Positions 12,766 to 25,512 of a stretch of 64,000 nucleotides of DNA are shown here, in pieces. The notes below the pieces were generated by a model, which ran no database searches, was not told the origin of the DNA, and was given only the letters and a program-made list of their open reading frames with translations. The translations under genes and the position numbers were made by a program. The stretch is taken from the NCBI GenBank assembly GCA_949130495.1, contig OX422207.1, forward strand, positions 712,104,456 to 712,168,455. Reading direction: 5' to 3'. The first letter of the stretch is position 1; every line of letters starts with the position of its first letter. Source of the DNA: Sambucus nigra (lineage: Eukaryota; Streptophyta; Magnoliopsida; Dipsacales; Adoxaceae).

Positions 12766-14700
12766 TAATGCCTAAGTAATCCTTACCATCCAAAAGACTA
12801 GAATAAAATTCTCTCACTAAGTTGGGGAAACATGGCTTGGTTTGAGAGAAAAATCTAATCCAATATCTTCTATAATAGAATTAGTATAAAGAGGGGCTAA
12901 AAAAGAGTCCAAATCAATTGATATTTCCTAATGAACATAACATGTAGAGAATATCTCATCAAATATGGAACAATTGGAGGAAGTCGAGGCTCGTGAGTGA
13001 TATTTCGGAGCCATCTAGTAGCCTAAAAACACATGCCAAGACACAAGTCACAATAATCCTATGAGAAATGGAATTATAAACCAAGGATCATATATTAAAA
13101 AATATTAGAAAGAGTGTCATAAATGACAAAAAAAATGTCAAATACACATGAACTCTAACACATATAAATACAAGAGTAGACAAACCCCAAAAATATGATG
13201 TAAATCAAATACTATACACTTAAATCTAGCTAAGAGAATTAATCATAAATCAACATTAGTAAAATCCATTAATCATAGAAAATATTTCATTACAACCCAC
13301 TAAAACTATTATCACCAAGCCCTGACTCTAAAAAGGAGTAAATCTAAAAATTTAGGATAGGAAAACTTACCAAGATGAAGATTAATCCACTAAAATGAGG
13401 TAAAGAATGCCTAAAACATCTTGCAATATGCTAATATGGGAGGAAAGCAGAAGGGGCCTTGAGATAAGAGAAGTTTCAAGAGGAAAATGGGTAAAACATG
13501 TTATCGAATCCTGAATTGGGAGTTTTCAACAAACCCATAAGGTATTGCTACAACGATAGGTTCATCATTGTTCGCAGATGCTTTGATCCGATAGGAACCA
13601 GTGACAATAAGGTCACATTTTTTTCCAGAACAACAAAATATGAAAAACAAAGTAAATTGAAAAGGAAATATACACACAACATGTCATAGCTCTAGGTAGG
13701 TACACTTTGATCCAGAATGTACCTTTTATAATTATCAAACAAACTTCAGAATATCATATAATGGTTCTTGATTATGTTAAATACTCTACAAAAAGCATGG
13801 TTTAGCGTTCAAAGGCCTAAGGTCAAATTAAAGACATATAAACGATAGAGTGATTCAAAGACATAACTCGTGATAGAAAAGTTAATAAAATGAGTATCAA
13901 CCCGTAAAATCTAGAATGAAGAAGAATGTTTGAACTCACTTTTGAATAGTTTTGACTTTATGCAACAAAGAGAAAGCCTTATTTTTCCATAAAAATAAAC
14001 AAAATTTCCAAATACCACTTTTTTCCTCCCTCAAATAGCGATTTATGATTAAAACATTTTAAGGCTCATTACCAAGATGTTACTCAAATTTTGGATATAT
14101 AAAAATCTTTGAGGCATCACTTCTGATAAAATTTAGTATGTGGCGACTTGTGTTCATTCATTACAAAGGGTGAGGAACTATTTCCAATCTTTCAAAGGTA
14201 GTTCTTACTATCTAAAAGTTACTGCCCTTACCATATCATCACACATGATGCTTAATTGTATATATTTTTTAACTCCAACCATGATGATAAAAACTTTCAT
14301 GCACACAAGAAGGATTACCAATGACAACCCTTCTATAAAATATTGCATAATAGAAAACAAATCCCTTCATTATATTTTGCATGGAAATGATCAAGTTATA
14401 ATGCGGTGTAAAGTGCACTAGTTTTGATAAATACTTTAAAAGAAAGCTCAATTTACCAAGTCATTCAATCTATAAAATTTTAATCATGGAGTATAAAAGT
14501 TATAAATAAAACTGTTAGTATAATAACTAGGCATGTAGGTTTGCTTATAAGCACATGGGATAAAATAAGACATAATAAGCATAGAAGACCAATATTGTAC
14601 AAGGCTAAAATTTGAAGGTATGAACAAGAAAAGAACAAATTTAAATAATGATAATAATATTAGAGTGAAATCAATATGCCTATCTAAAAGAGTAATATTT
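12766..14700 (-). mobile_element. Element X copy A: internal region with no recognisable coding
   Basis: AT-rich sequence between the accessory ORF and the gag remnant. I looked for reverse transcriptase, integrase and protease motifs on both strands and found none. Open frames here (for example 14140-14421, 14269-14451, 14484-14729) overlap on opposite strands and show no domain. It is assigned to X only by position. An additional old insertion cannot be excluded. Confidence 0.4.
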
Positions 14701-16302
14701 ATCTTAAAAGAAGGCCAATAGCTTTCCATATCTCATTTTTGTAAAAACTATATTTATGCTCAATCAATGACGTGTTTCTTAGTCCAACCCGGTTCAATAT
14801 TCAAAGAAGTAGATTTAGAAACCACCTCGGAAATTTTTGTAGGTCAACCCTTTTTCCTTTTCCATTCCCTTTGGAAACCTTTTAAAGGAATTTTACTTTA
14901 TTTTTCCCTTCCTATTGATCTTTCTACCCATACCAAAATAATCTAAAGGCAATTGAGGTAAAAGTAAAATATAAAACTCCTTAAGGTGTCCTAACTTATG
15001 GCAATGTGTACACCTATTGGGTTGCAGAACAATTGGGTTGATGAGGCACTTGAGTGATTGTTTCCTAAGTCTAAATCAAAACTCATTCTAGTGTCCTTCC
15101 TTATTGAAAAAGGAACACATAAATGTCACCTTCATTTGGTTTTCTTCAGGTATAGTGTTCCTTGAATATTCACCAATGTTATATGCAAAAATGGATTGAG
15201 ATATTAAAGTAGATTGGGTAAACAAAGAGCTACGTGGATAACTTGGGATCCAAAATGCATCTTAACCAATTTTTAAGATCTATCTACCAAATTTAAATGA
15301 AAAGTGGATGCGGATAATAGTTCGTCCTCAAGTAAGGAGATGCAGTTCTCTAAAGATATTCTTGATTTTTAACTCTTATGTGAGGACATCCTAAGGAACT
15401 CAATCTCAAGACAAAGAAAGTCATTGGTACTTCCTTGAATATTTGGTTCACTGCACACCACAAGTGGAGCTTCAAAAAATATGACACTAAACTCACTCTC
15501 CATAGCGTCATTGTCTAGCATGGTGGGGAGTTTCATGTTATGCCTTTCAAGGTTTATGGATTCCTTATAACGCCTATATAACTTGCTAAAAGATCATTTT
15601 CTTCTTCCTTAATTGTGCCCAAAGAGGGGTTTCGAGATATTATTTATTCATTAGCCGGATGAGGAACTTCAAAATCTTCTAAATCATCCAACTCGTAAAA
15701 TTTATCTCTTATCATAAAATCGGCATAATTACATTCTTGAGTGTCATTTTCAAAGACGGAGTTATCATCACTAAAAGTGGCTTGATATGTATTTTTACCA
15801 CCACTATGACTCAAATTCGATGGACATTTCTTTAAAACATTCCCTCGACCACCACACACACACACCTGATGGGTTTTGGAAATTCAAATTTCATTTCTCC
15901 ACTTACTTGACCATTTTTAAATCTAGGAGGCTAATTCTTAGGATAACCTTTCAATTCATAATGTTTTTTCCACATCTTGGCAAACTTAGGGAGAAAAACC
16001 ATATCATCCTCAGTAACATCAAGGGAACTAAAATAAAGAGATGTCGTCTTAGCTTATAAAAATAGATTTTTCTCCTTAGAAGTCAATCCTTGGCAATAAG
16101 ATAAATTATCCTCATAGGTTTGGATAAAGCCTACCAATTTCTCTACAGGCATGGGCATAAAAAACAAGCTCTAACGTTATTAATGGCATCCATTTTACTA
16201 TATGAAGAGACCACATTATTTTATTGACAATGATATCCTCTTTAATGATTTTCCACAAAACAAAGACGAAAGTTTCTTATTGGGGTTTTATTCTTAAAAC
16301 CA
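14701..16302 (-). pseudogene. Element X copy A: SIRE-like gag (decayed, N-terminus missing)
   Basis: The minus strand from about 16180 to 14750 shows gag-like reading: MPVEKLVGFIQTYEDNL (about 16150), then the stretch at 15960-16060, a broken zinc knuckle near 15860 (CGGRGNVLKKCPS, first cysteine and histidine lost), and an acidic tail FYELDDLEDFE (about 15670). A second knuckle-like piece, CTHCHKLGHLKEF, lies near 15010 (last cysteine replaced). This order matches SIRE-type copia gag with its acidic spacer. The N-terminal capsid part is absent: the sequence stops where element Y begins at 16303. Stops and frame changes show it is dead. Confidence 0.65.
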
Positions 16303-18006
16303 TGTATGATGTTTGCTTTTGAGTAAAAATGTGCCAGTTCAATTTGAAATAATAATCGTGATTACGAGAACGCCTTGTATTTGGTTTAAATACATTGTAA
16401 ACATATCGACCAATAAAGCTGAGTAGGAATTCAAGTGAGTTAGCCTCGGGTTAATCACTAGGAGATCAAAGTTTCAGTTTCAGCACTATTGAAATGTTCA
16501 CAACCTAGATAAGGAGTTGACATCCTATCGGAATGGTTGCGATGAAATCCTAGTATGGGATAATGTTTTATGGTTCAAGACATGTATGATAGTTTAATAG
16601 AGGACTGTGATTGATGCATCCTGGGAATGTATTGAGCAGGTTCACCCATGAGAGTTGAGTCTAAAGGTGATCTTGTTCTCAGGAAATCTCCTACCATTTG
16701 GAAATGGTGCATATATTCTTAATCTCAATAGTTATGAAGATTAAAATGTTTGACCAAATTTCACTTTGATTACTATAGGTGTGACATGATTTTCTATCGA
16801 GTTAACGGATCCATGTATATTAGGTGACAGATGTGTAAGTAGGTCTGAGATCAGAATTTTGAGGAATTCACATTCAGGTGATATTATGGATTGTGTTACC
16901 CCCTGGATGGACTTATATGTCTCGTTTACACTAAGTAAAACATGGCTGGTGGATTATTTTATAATCTTGGTGGAGTAACAAATAAGTTAAGTTTAGGAAT
17001 GCAGGAATTTATTTGATGGTTGTTAAAATTGATTAATGGTAAATTGACTTAACCAAGAGGGTATCACACGTTTAACATGGGGAATCATATTATTCACCAT
17101 AACAAACTTTGCAAATAAGACCTCATTATATCCTAGTGATTTATGAGATAACTAAATTGGAGTTAAGTCATAATTATTTAGTGGAGTTAATTATGATTAA
17201 ATGAATAAAGGAAATATATTATGGTTATAGTAATTGGTATTCATGAGTGTTTATTTGGATCTAATTTAATTATTTATCTTGGGTCCCTAGTGTTATCCAC
17301 ATACCCAAGTAGTTAGGCCCAAACTCTCAAGAAATTCGGCTTGGACCAAGCCCACCTCTTATACTCATATATATAGGCGTGGGGATGGGTTTTGAAGTGA
17401 ATTACTCATCATTAAGCTGTGATATGGGCAATATAAAACAATATTCATGTTTTTGAGAAGACACATTCAGAGGGACCAACAAATATCAGTCATAAGGTAG
17501 GGTTTTCATGTCAAAAGGTGCCCACACACCTACCTATCTTTGGAAAGGATCTTAAACTAGAAGCCTAATCATTACAGATGCTTAAACAAGGTTTTTAAAA
17601 ACATTGGAGGGCGAAAAGGATTTAATCATCTTCTACCTTTGTCTCCTCATATGAATCATAACATGATTCGTTATGGTATTATATTGTTGAAACCCTAAGT
17701 TTAATCTTTAAATGTAGTTCTTGATTTAATTTTCATGCCTGATTAATCAAGATATTTAGGGCTGAATTTTTTCCACTTTCAAATGTCAATCCTAAGTTAT
17801 TTTCCCAATAATGTGTATTATATATATGTTTAAGATTAATCGTGTATTAAAAATGTCCACGTTCTCCTCCTAAAAACCCTAGATTTGGAATGTTGTATGA
17901 TTACACATCTTATGCATGGAATCTTACTAACATGGTTTTGGAGGGATTCTAAGTTTGTATCGCTTCCATCATGATCAGGTGTGTTTATTTTATGTGATTG
18001 GATCCT
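16303..18006 (+). mobile_element. Element Y 5' LTR (Copia-1 family)
   Basis: It starts TGTATGATG and aligns with the truncated copy at 23148-24540 and, inverted, with the Copia-1 LTR at 1725-3381. The right end is placed just before a degenerate PBS at 18008. The end carries the 'gtatcgcttcc' type sequence usual before the PBS in copia LTRs. The two Y LTRs differ at many positions and the coding is ruined, so the insertion is old. Confidence 0.7.
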
Positions 18007-18007
18007 A

Positions 18008-18020
18008 TGGTATCTTATCC
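18008..18020 (+). other. Element Y degenerate primer binding site
   Basis: TGGTATCTTATCC resembles the tRNA-iMet PBS TGGTATCAGAGCC with three mismatches. Its position just after the LTR, and the shared lineage with Copia-1, support the call. Confidence 0.5.
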
Positions 18021-19640
18021 ATAGTATTTTTTGCTAATAGATTCAGTATGGTTATAATACTAAGGCTTTTGTAATTATTTAATTATCAATGTATTTGGAG
18101 ATAATTGTTTCATGAATTATTAGAATCATGTATTTAATGTGGTTTTAAATATTGGGTAAAGTTTCATGAATTATTACGAAGATCCAGAAGAGTTACGATC
18201 ATTTTACATGACATACTAGAGAAGACGACTAAGCTCTCAATGTAGGTCTTTCAGATCGATTTGATCTTAAGGACTAATCAATTCTAAGGTCGAATTGATC
18301 CAATTTCTAGGCCGGATCAATTCAATCCTGTTGGAGGCTTGTCATGATTTTTGATTGGTGGTTTTCCTACCAATTTCATGATGGTTCTTCCTTTTTCATC
18401 TTCCCACACTAGAAAGGATTATTTCCAGAAGGCTTCTGCACGAAGAACTACAAGATTCGAAGATGTCTACTTCGAGAACGACTCTTGTCTAAAAGGGAGT
18501 CTACTTCGAGTGGTTACTTTTTCTTCAAAACTTCTATATTAAGAACGATTCTAAGCCTTAATGTAATCTCCTTTTATTTTCTACACAATTTATTTGTTTA
18601 TTTCCATGTATGTCTCTTTATTATTATTATGTTTCATAATATGGCATACTGATTGGATTAATTAGGGACACCCATTTTATTGACAACATGGATTTAATTT
18701 TGAGACCGGCCTAAATCACTATTTTTCTTGGAAAATTCATTTCATTTATTCTTTTCTCAATTGGATTAAAGTGGAGTAATTAATTTAATGGTCTAGATTA
18801 AATTTTTATCTACATGTTTTATTTTAATTAAAAATAGTTTTATGTTGGAAAATTAAAATAGTAAGATCGGGTAAATTAATATGTACAAGTAAATGGGAAA
18901 TTACCCAGGATTTATATTCGGTCTTTTATAATTAAATGGATAGTTTTCAAAACCTCATGTTTTAAAATACTATGTGGGAGAGGGTTTCTAACATAAACCC
19001 CACAGTACCTCGAGTCAGCTAGTCTGTCCTGCCAATCGATGGAATTAATCAAGGCATCAAGGATTCCTTATAACTCTTAAGTGGGAATTTATGGAATTAT
19101 AATGTAAGTGACTTCGATCTCCCCAATGTGGAATTCCATCACGAGAGGGTTATATTTCAAGGGGTGAACCGGTGGTATACACTTAGACACAATTTTTGAT
19201 ATCCTCCCTAATGAAGTCACTGTTATTAGGAGTAGGACCAAAAGTTGTCAGTTGTTCAGTATGTTGGATAGAGTGTTCCTGAACTGTCCAGATAGCATAA
19301 TGAAATATGAAAATTTGTCTTGTTCAAAGTGGGGTAATTTAATTTCAAAGATAAATCTCACCGCATAAGGGAACTAGCACGTTCGATGAGATTAATTTAA
19401 AAAAAATTTAGTCGACGGATGCCACTTTAAAATTTAATCAAATTAATTATCATGTGTTAATTGGATTTTTTTTAATTCAATGATTGTACTATTTCAAAAA
19501 TTAATTCAACTTTTTCTCACATATTAGTCTTAAAGTTTTAACTAGGATAAGTTTCAAGGACTAAAAATGTAATTGGATATTGTTCTAACTTAAAGGGATA
19601 ATAAACAGTTTTAACCCACGATTCCCATATATATTTAAAA
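18021..19640 (+). mobile_element. Element Y 5' leader, non-coding
   Basis: AT-rich leader between PBS and gag. The stretch 18940-19450 ('ggtttctaacataaacccc', 'gatatcctccctaatgaagtcact') matches the reverse complement of 60986-61629, which is how the distant 5' part of Copia-1 was recognised. At 18255-18330 there are three related short motifs (GATCGATTTGATC, GGTCGAATTGATCC, GGCCGGATCAATTC). The open frame at 18351-18542 shows no domain and is not called. Confidence 0.6.
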
Positions 19641-20584
19641 TGATGATGTGATTAACTCCTAGAGTCATCTCGTCTGGCCCCTAATGGATGGTTTTAGTCA
19701 CGAAATCATGGTATTTTAAAATGAATGGTAATTATTTTACATTAAGTGTTATATGTTCTCGATCTCCCGAACGAGAAAGTTCTATGTGTGAATTTTTAAT
19801 TTTAATGAATTAAATGATTGGAATTTTTAGATGCCTATGATTATTTGATGACTCTCAAGTAAGAATCTTGCTCTTAGAATGATTTTATCATTAGTTAAAC
19901 AAAGGATTTTTTGGATTAGACATGGTGGGGAAATACGATACCATTTCGTAATTCGGGAGTGAAGATCATCAATAGCTAAAGGTTGGTGTTAGTTGTTTAA
20001 GAAGATTTTTAGTTCTTTTCTTAAAGGGACGAATGAGGACAAGAATGAGTCTCAGGTATAACTGGTTGGGTTAATAAAGGTTCATATTCCTCCGTAGTCA
20101 TGAAGAGGCCAAAATGCATGTATTCTCACTACAAGTACTTTGAAGTTTTATAGCAACGTGTTCGTTTTTTCTTTGCCTTTCAAGGAAAAGGATATGTTAA
20201 TGATTTTTCCCTTTAAATTTAATACATGATTTATGGTGTGATCCGTGGTAACCTGGTATGTAGACTTGAGAACCATAAATAACGATTATAACTCGTTGTA
20301 AAGGTTCCAGGTAACCGAATAATTACATTAAGAGAGAAGCATCGGTATTTGTGGTGGGATGTTCTTATGAATTTTAGTGTAGACATAAAGTAAATAAAGA
20401 TAAATTATTAATGTACCCGGGTTTTAAAAATGTTGGTTTCCATTTTCTAAATTGGTTTTAAACTTCTATTTGATTGATTTTGTAAAATAATTTTATCAAA
20501 ATTGGATATCTGTTCAGGTACATTGGAAAATAATTTAAACAATATAAGTTTTGTCTCACTAATACTGCTAAACAGTGATATTAA
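19641..20584 (+). pseudogene. Element Y gag (heavily decayed)
   Basis: Only fragments survive. Near 19690-19760 the plus strand can be read as gag-like 'GFSHEIMVF.MNGNYFTLS', the position held by 'KNFYLNSSMKKIDYSLVQ' in Copia-1. The rest is broken by stops in every frame. The assignment rests on order (leader, gag, pre-integrase) more than on sequence. Confidence 0.4.
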
Positions 20585-23147
20585 ATAATTTAATTGACTT
20601 ATCATTAAAGAGAAATTTTCCTAGTAGAACCAAACACAATTTGGCACTTGCACTTAGGTTTTTTTATTATAAAAGAAATTCGAAGACTAGATTAGAATGA
20701 ATAATTGATTTCATTAGAAGTGGAGACACTTCTAGTCTTGAATACCGCTTAGAATGTAAACTAACAAAGGGGTTCTTCATGTCCTAAAGATATGGAGCCA
20801 AAGATATGTTGGGAATAGTTCACTTAGATTAATGTGATTCAGTGACTATCCAGTAAAGAGGTGCTTTTGAGTGCTTCATCAATTTCATTGATGATCACTC
20901 TTGGGTATGAATGTGTGTACCTTATACACCACATGTCTGAAGATTTTGATTAGTTTAAAGTGTGAAAGGATAAGTTGGATCATGGGTAAGACAAACTAAT
21001 TCAAAAGTCTATGATCTAATCATAAATGTGTTTACCTCTTGGGATGATTAAGGGATCATTTATTAGAGGTGTGAGATTTTATCCTAGCAGTCTACACTAT
21101 GTATAACACCTTGAAATGATCTATTGAATAAATAAGGCTCTTTTGGAAAAGATAAGGTCCATGGTTAGTTATTTAGGAATGAAAAATTATTATTGGGATT
21201 TTACTTAATAAAGGGGTATATACATTTTGACTTTAATTTCTTCTCAATCGGTATCTTCAACTCCCTTTAAACATTTGAGTGGGCAAAAGTTCATTCTAGG
21301 GCATCTTCGGATTTGGTGGCGCCTGACACTCATGATATAGATGGAGAAAAAATGTTAAAATTAAGTACATAGGCATGTCTCTTTATTGCTTATACCAAAG
21401 GTAACAAGGTAGTTTATATCACACTCTTAAGTACAATAAGGACATTGATTGCATTAATGACCGTTTCTTGCAATAATATACGTAACAATCCACGATCCCT
21501 AGTGTCAGTTGGACTTACAAGATAAATGGAACATCTTATTACAAATGTTGGTAGACTACTCGTACCGGATAAAATACAAAATTATATCAATAATATACTA
21601 CCTTATCATAGTAGGAGCATTACCAATGATTAGGGTACACATGTCACTTATACTGGATATCAATTGATGGCACATAGTAGTGGGACCATCATAGGTCATC
21701 TTGAATGGTTAGTGTTTTAGGTGGTCATTTCAATAAGATCCCGGGAAAACACAATTGGGTTTCGAAAACTAAAAAGAGTAATTCTAAGACAAAGACTTTT
21801 TTTTACTTATGTATGGATACCAAAAGGGATTTGATGTACTCGAATCAAGTTTTGAGCCTTATTGACTTGTTAATGAGGTAAAACCCATCGAGCACGAGTG
21901 TACCTAGAAGGAGTTAAAAAATAGATGGATGGGAAGGTACAAACCTTTAAGTAAAGTTTTAATAAAGGGTTTACTCCAAAACAAAGGATTGAATATGACA
22001 AAATCTTCTAACGATAGCAATGCTAAAGTCTATCAGGAATCTTTTAATGTTAAGACTGCAATCTTGAATGATCATCTTAACATGTGAATAGTAAGAAGTT
22101 AGGAAATAAAAAGTGATTTAATCTTATTACATCCATTAATGGATTTAATATAAGGTCTTATCTCATACGGTTTGATCAGGTAATCAATTCTTTATTTTGA
22201 TCAAAGCTTGAAAGAAAATGTTTGTATAAGAAAATTGAAGAAAATACGGGGGTGCTTCTAGTACAATCTATGGATAATAATTTCGTAATCGAGAATGGGG
22301 TGGGAGTTTTGTTTTACATAAGAGTGTGGTTATTAGAGTATTTAGATATAAAGTACTTAGGATAAACCAGACACATCTTTATAATCAAGATTTCGTAAAT
22401 CGGTTGCAATGGATGTTGGACTCATTCTAAGTAAATTATATCAATGTTGTGTACACATGATTAGCATCAAGATTCCATGTAAAGATTTGTCTTCAAGTAT
22501 TGAGTCATTATGTCTGGAAAATCAATGTCTTAAGACACTTGATTAGATGGAAGGAACGAGGAGTACAAATAATGCTTCAACGATGGGCAACCTAATGAAT
22601 GTTATGTGTTGTGTACAAGGACCAAAATTTGTTATGCCTATGGCGTGGTCGATAAATTTCATTCTTATTGTCTTGTACCTTTTAGGCACATAGATTTAGA
22701 TTTTTCAGTCATATAAGGATTCCATTTTTCTACCTTAAAATATGTGTTTACACAAGGAGGTTAAGTTATAAGTTGGAGGAGTGTGAATTAATATTAGATT
22801 GCTTACTCCCCTAAGTGAGGCCAAAGTTTTTATCACTTGGGAGACAACTAAATAGCTTATATGGATCGGTTACCTCTTAAGTATCATGTGTGAGGTTCTT
22901 TGAACTGCAATTACATATTCGTAGAGGAATGATTGCAAGTTCAAAAGAACCCGTGATGCCTAAAAAGGTTAAGCACATTGAGTGTAGGTTCAAACTAGTT
23001 TGAGAAATCAAATAAGAAAGTGATAAGTTTGCAACTAAGGTTTTATCGGATAACACTCGATTAATACTCTACCAATAGGCAATAAAATTCCATGTAAATG
23101 GGCTGTAAGTAGGATACATGGCTTTAAAAATAAATGGGATATTTCCA
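20585..23147 (+). pseudogene. Element Y pol (Ty1/copia integrase, RT, RNase H; decayed)
   Basis: Plus-strand reading gives the pre-integrase domain (NTIWHLHLGFFIIKEIRRLD at about 20630, then SLEVETLL), an integrase piece (YECVYLIHHMSEDFD at about 20910) and the 'GQKFILGHLRIW' integrase end near 21280. Decayed RT follows near 22250-22640, including NLMNVMCCVQGPKFVMPMA where the family has 'SLMYAMLCTRPDI'. RNase H and C-terminus remnants lie at 22820-23100 (KHIECRFKL, FHVNGL). Frames shift and stops are common. The order and orientation are complete for a copia pol, and the 3' LTR follows directly. The region between the readable pieces is too decayed to translate. Confidence 0.7.
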
Positions 23148-24540
23148 TGTGTGATGTTTACTTTTGCGTAAAGGTGTGTCAGTTCATTTTGAAATAATAA
23201 TCGTGATAATGAGAATGCCTTGTATTTGGTTTAAATATATTATAAACACATAGATCAATAGACCTAAGTAGGAATTTCAGTGAGTCAGCTTCAGGTTGAT
23301 CACTAGGACATTGAAACCTTAGTTATAGCACTAGTGAAATGTTCACAAGCTAGATAAGAAATTGATATCCTATCGAAATTGTTACGATGCAATCCTAATA
23401 GTTTATCTCAAACTATTGGAATATGTTTAATAGTTTGAGAACTTGTATGATAGTTCCACATAAAATTATGATAGGTACATCCTAGGAACGTACTGAACGG
23501 GGCCACCTATGAGACTTGTGACTAGGGATTCTCCTCATTAAATTCAGGCAATCTCACACCCATTGCAAAGGATACATATATTCTTAATCCCTAGAATTTT
23601 GAGTCTTGGAATTCTCGCACAAATGTCACTTTAATTGTTATGGGTGCAACCTAATTTTATATTGGGTTAAATGACTCCCGCATATTGGGTGATAATTAAC
23701 TAGGTCTGAGATCATAATTTAAAGGAATTTATTTCTGAGGGATACCATGGATTGTGATACCCATGGATAGACTTATATGTTTTGTTTCCACCAATTACAA
23801 CTCATTATGTGGATTATTTTATAATCCTTGTGTAGTAAAAGTTAAGTCTGATAATCAAGGAATTGATTTGATGTTGTTTAAAATCGAATAACGATAAATT
23901 TTTTAACCAAGCGGGTACCAGGAACTTTAAATAGGGAATCATATTATGTACCATTATCAAATTTGCAAATACGACCTCATTATATCCTATTTATATATGA
24001 GATAACTTAATTAGAGTGCAATCATAATTATTTATTGGAATTAATTATGATTAAATAAATAACGAAAATAAATTACAATTATAGTAATATGTATCTTTGA
24101 GTATTTGTTTGGATCTAATTTAATTATTTATCTTGGGTCCCTAGTATAATCTATATACCCAAGTAGTTCGATATAGACTCTAAAAAAACCCATGTTGGCT
24201 CAATCCCACCTTTTGTAGTTGTTTATAAATGCATAGGAATGGGTTTTATAGTGAATAGCTCAACATTAGGGTTTGAGATCGATGGTAGAAAATAGTATTT
24301 ACATTTATTTGAAGATGCCTAGATAGAGAACACTATATCTCACTGATAAGGAAGGATTTTCATCTTAAAAGTGCCTAAACAGTTACCTGTCTTTGGGGAG
24401 TATCATACACTAGAAGACATTAGCTTTACAAAAGGTTAAACAAGGTTTTCAGAGAATTTCGAGGGCGACAAGAATTTCATCATCTTCTACCATTGTCCCC
24501 ACATACGAATCACAACATGATTTTCTATGGTATTGTATTA
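23148..24540 (+). mobile_element. Element Y 3' LTR, truncated
   Basis: It starts TGTGTGATG after a purine-rich tract (AAATGGGATA near 23131) and follows the 5' LTR to 'tatggtattgtatta' at 24540. The last roughly 300 bases of the 5' copy (17690-18006) have no counterpart; different sequence follows. The right end was therefore lost by deletion or recombination, which explains the lack of a visible TSD. Confidence 0.7.
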
Positions 24541-25512
24541 TTAAACAATAACATAGAAAATTTGGCAAAATATTAGACACTTTTTCACAAAACATTATCC
24601 AATGAGATCTATAATCGTTGAACTATGCTACACACCCACCACCGGTTCTATTCCCTGACCAACGTCATCAAATATTTTGTCAAAATTTTCTTCTTTAAAG
24701 TTAAATTAACATGTTCCAAGATTGGAATCTTTAAGTAACCAAAAACCTACACTAAGTTTTTTGAGGGAATCCTAAGAGTTTGTGTGTTGGAGTGTATGCA
24801 AGGCTATGGTGATCTAAATCTCAAAATGACTTTTTTAAGAAAAGGAAGATAAAATAATTACTCGTGATTAAATGGTTTAAAAATAAACGTTTTTTACCAC
24901 AAAGGTGAGTAAATAAATCTCTAAATTTTTCTCAAAAGAAAACAATCAGGAACAATGGCTTGAAGAACTCAAAGAAGAGGAGTGAAAAAATGTCCTCTCA
25001 AATATATGAAATGTTATTTTTTCAAAGCCCTCACTCTTGGTATGGAAGAGCATGGAACACTCAACTATTTTAACTTTTTATTTGAAAAAGGTTTAAAGTC
25101 TCATATGATAAGTGTCACACCATTATTGAGTGAATTACTCACTTCAAGGTCTAAGTCGGCCATAAATTTGTACTTGAACCAAAAACCAAAAAGATCTTTT
25201 GAAGATCTTATGCAAAAAGTCACTTTCGACATTGTTAGATATGTTTCGTACGAGCGTTGATAGATTGAGAAAATCATCAATGTGGAGAGATAAAGCGATA
25301 ATACATGTCATGTGAAAGACTATAGGTTTTGCAAAGGACATAAAATTCCAATGATGCATTTTCTCTGTAGCAAAGACAATATTCCTTGGAGCATGAGTGT
25401 CGCGAAAATGATGTCTGCGAAAATGTTTAGGGAACTTTTCCAGTTTGCCTTACAATATTCTCAGAATTTAGTTTATCGAAAACCCTAAGTGTGTTTGTAC
25501 CATCTAAGAACA
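24541..25512 (-). mobile_element. Element X second LTR, left part (start uncertain)
   Basis: This aligns with copy A from about 9950 ('accaac.tc.tcgaat.ttttg', 'caaccaaaaacctacac', 'ggtgagtaaataaatctcta', 'ggcttgaagaactcaaagaaga') to 10794. At 25512 the alignment stops in mid-LTR and resumes at 54544. The first 75-150 bases are poorly matched, so the true LTR start is unclear. An open frame at 24982-25260 lies within LTR sequence and is not called a gene. Confidence 0.7.

Noticed and set aside
18351..18542. 63-residue open frame in the element Y leader
   Set aside because: Short, in non-coding leader of a decayed element, no recognisable domain.
16303..24540. A TSD for element Y
   Set aside because: Left flank (AACCA) and right flank (TTAAA) do not match, and the right LTR is truncated, so no TSD can be claimed.
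24607..24623. Decayed PBS and LTR start of element X
   Set aside because: The match to CTCTGATACCA plus TGTTGAA is weak and needs gaps. Kept only as a hint, not as a feature.
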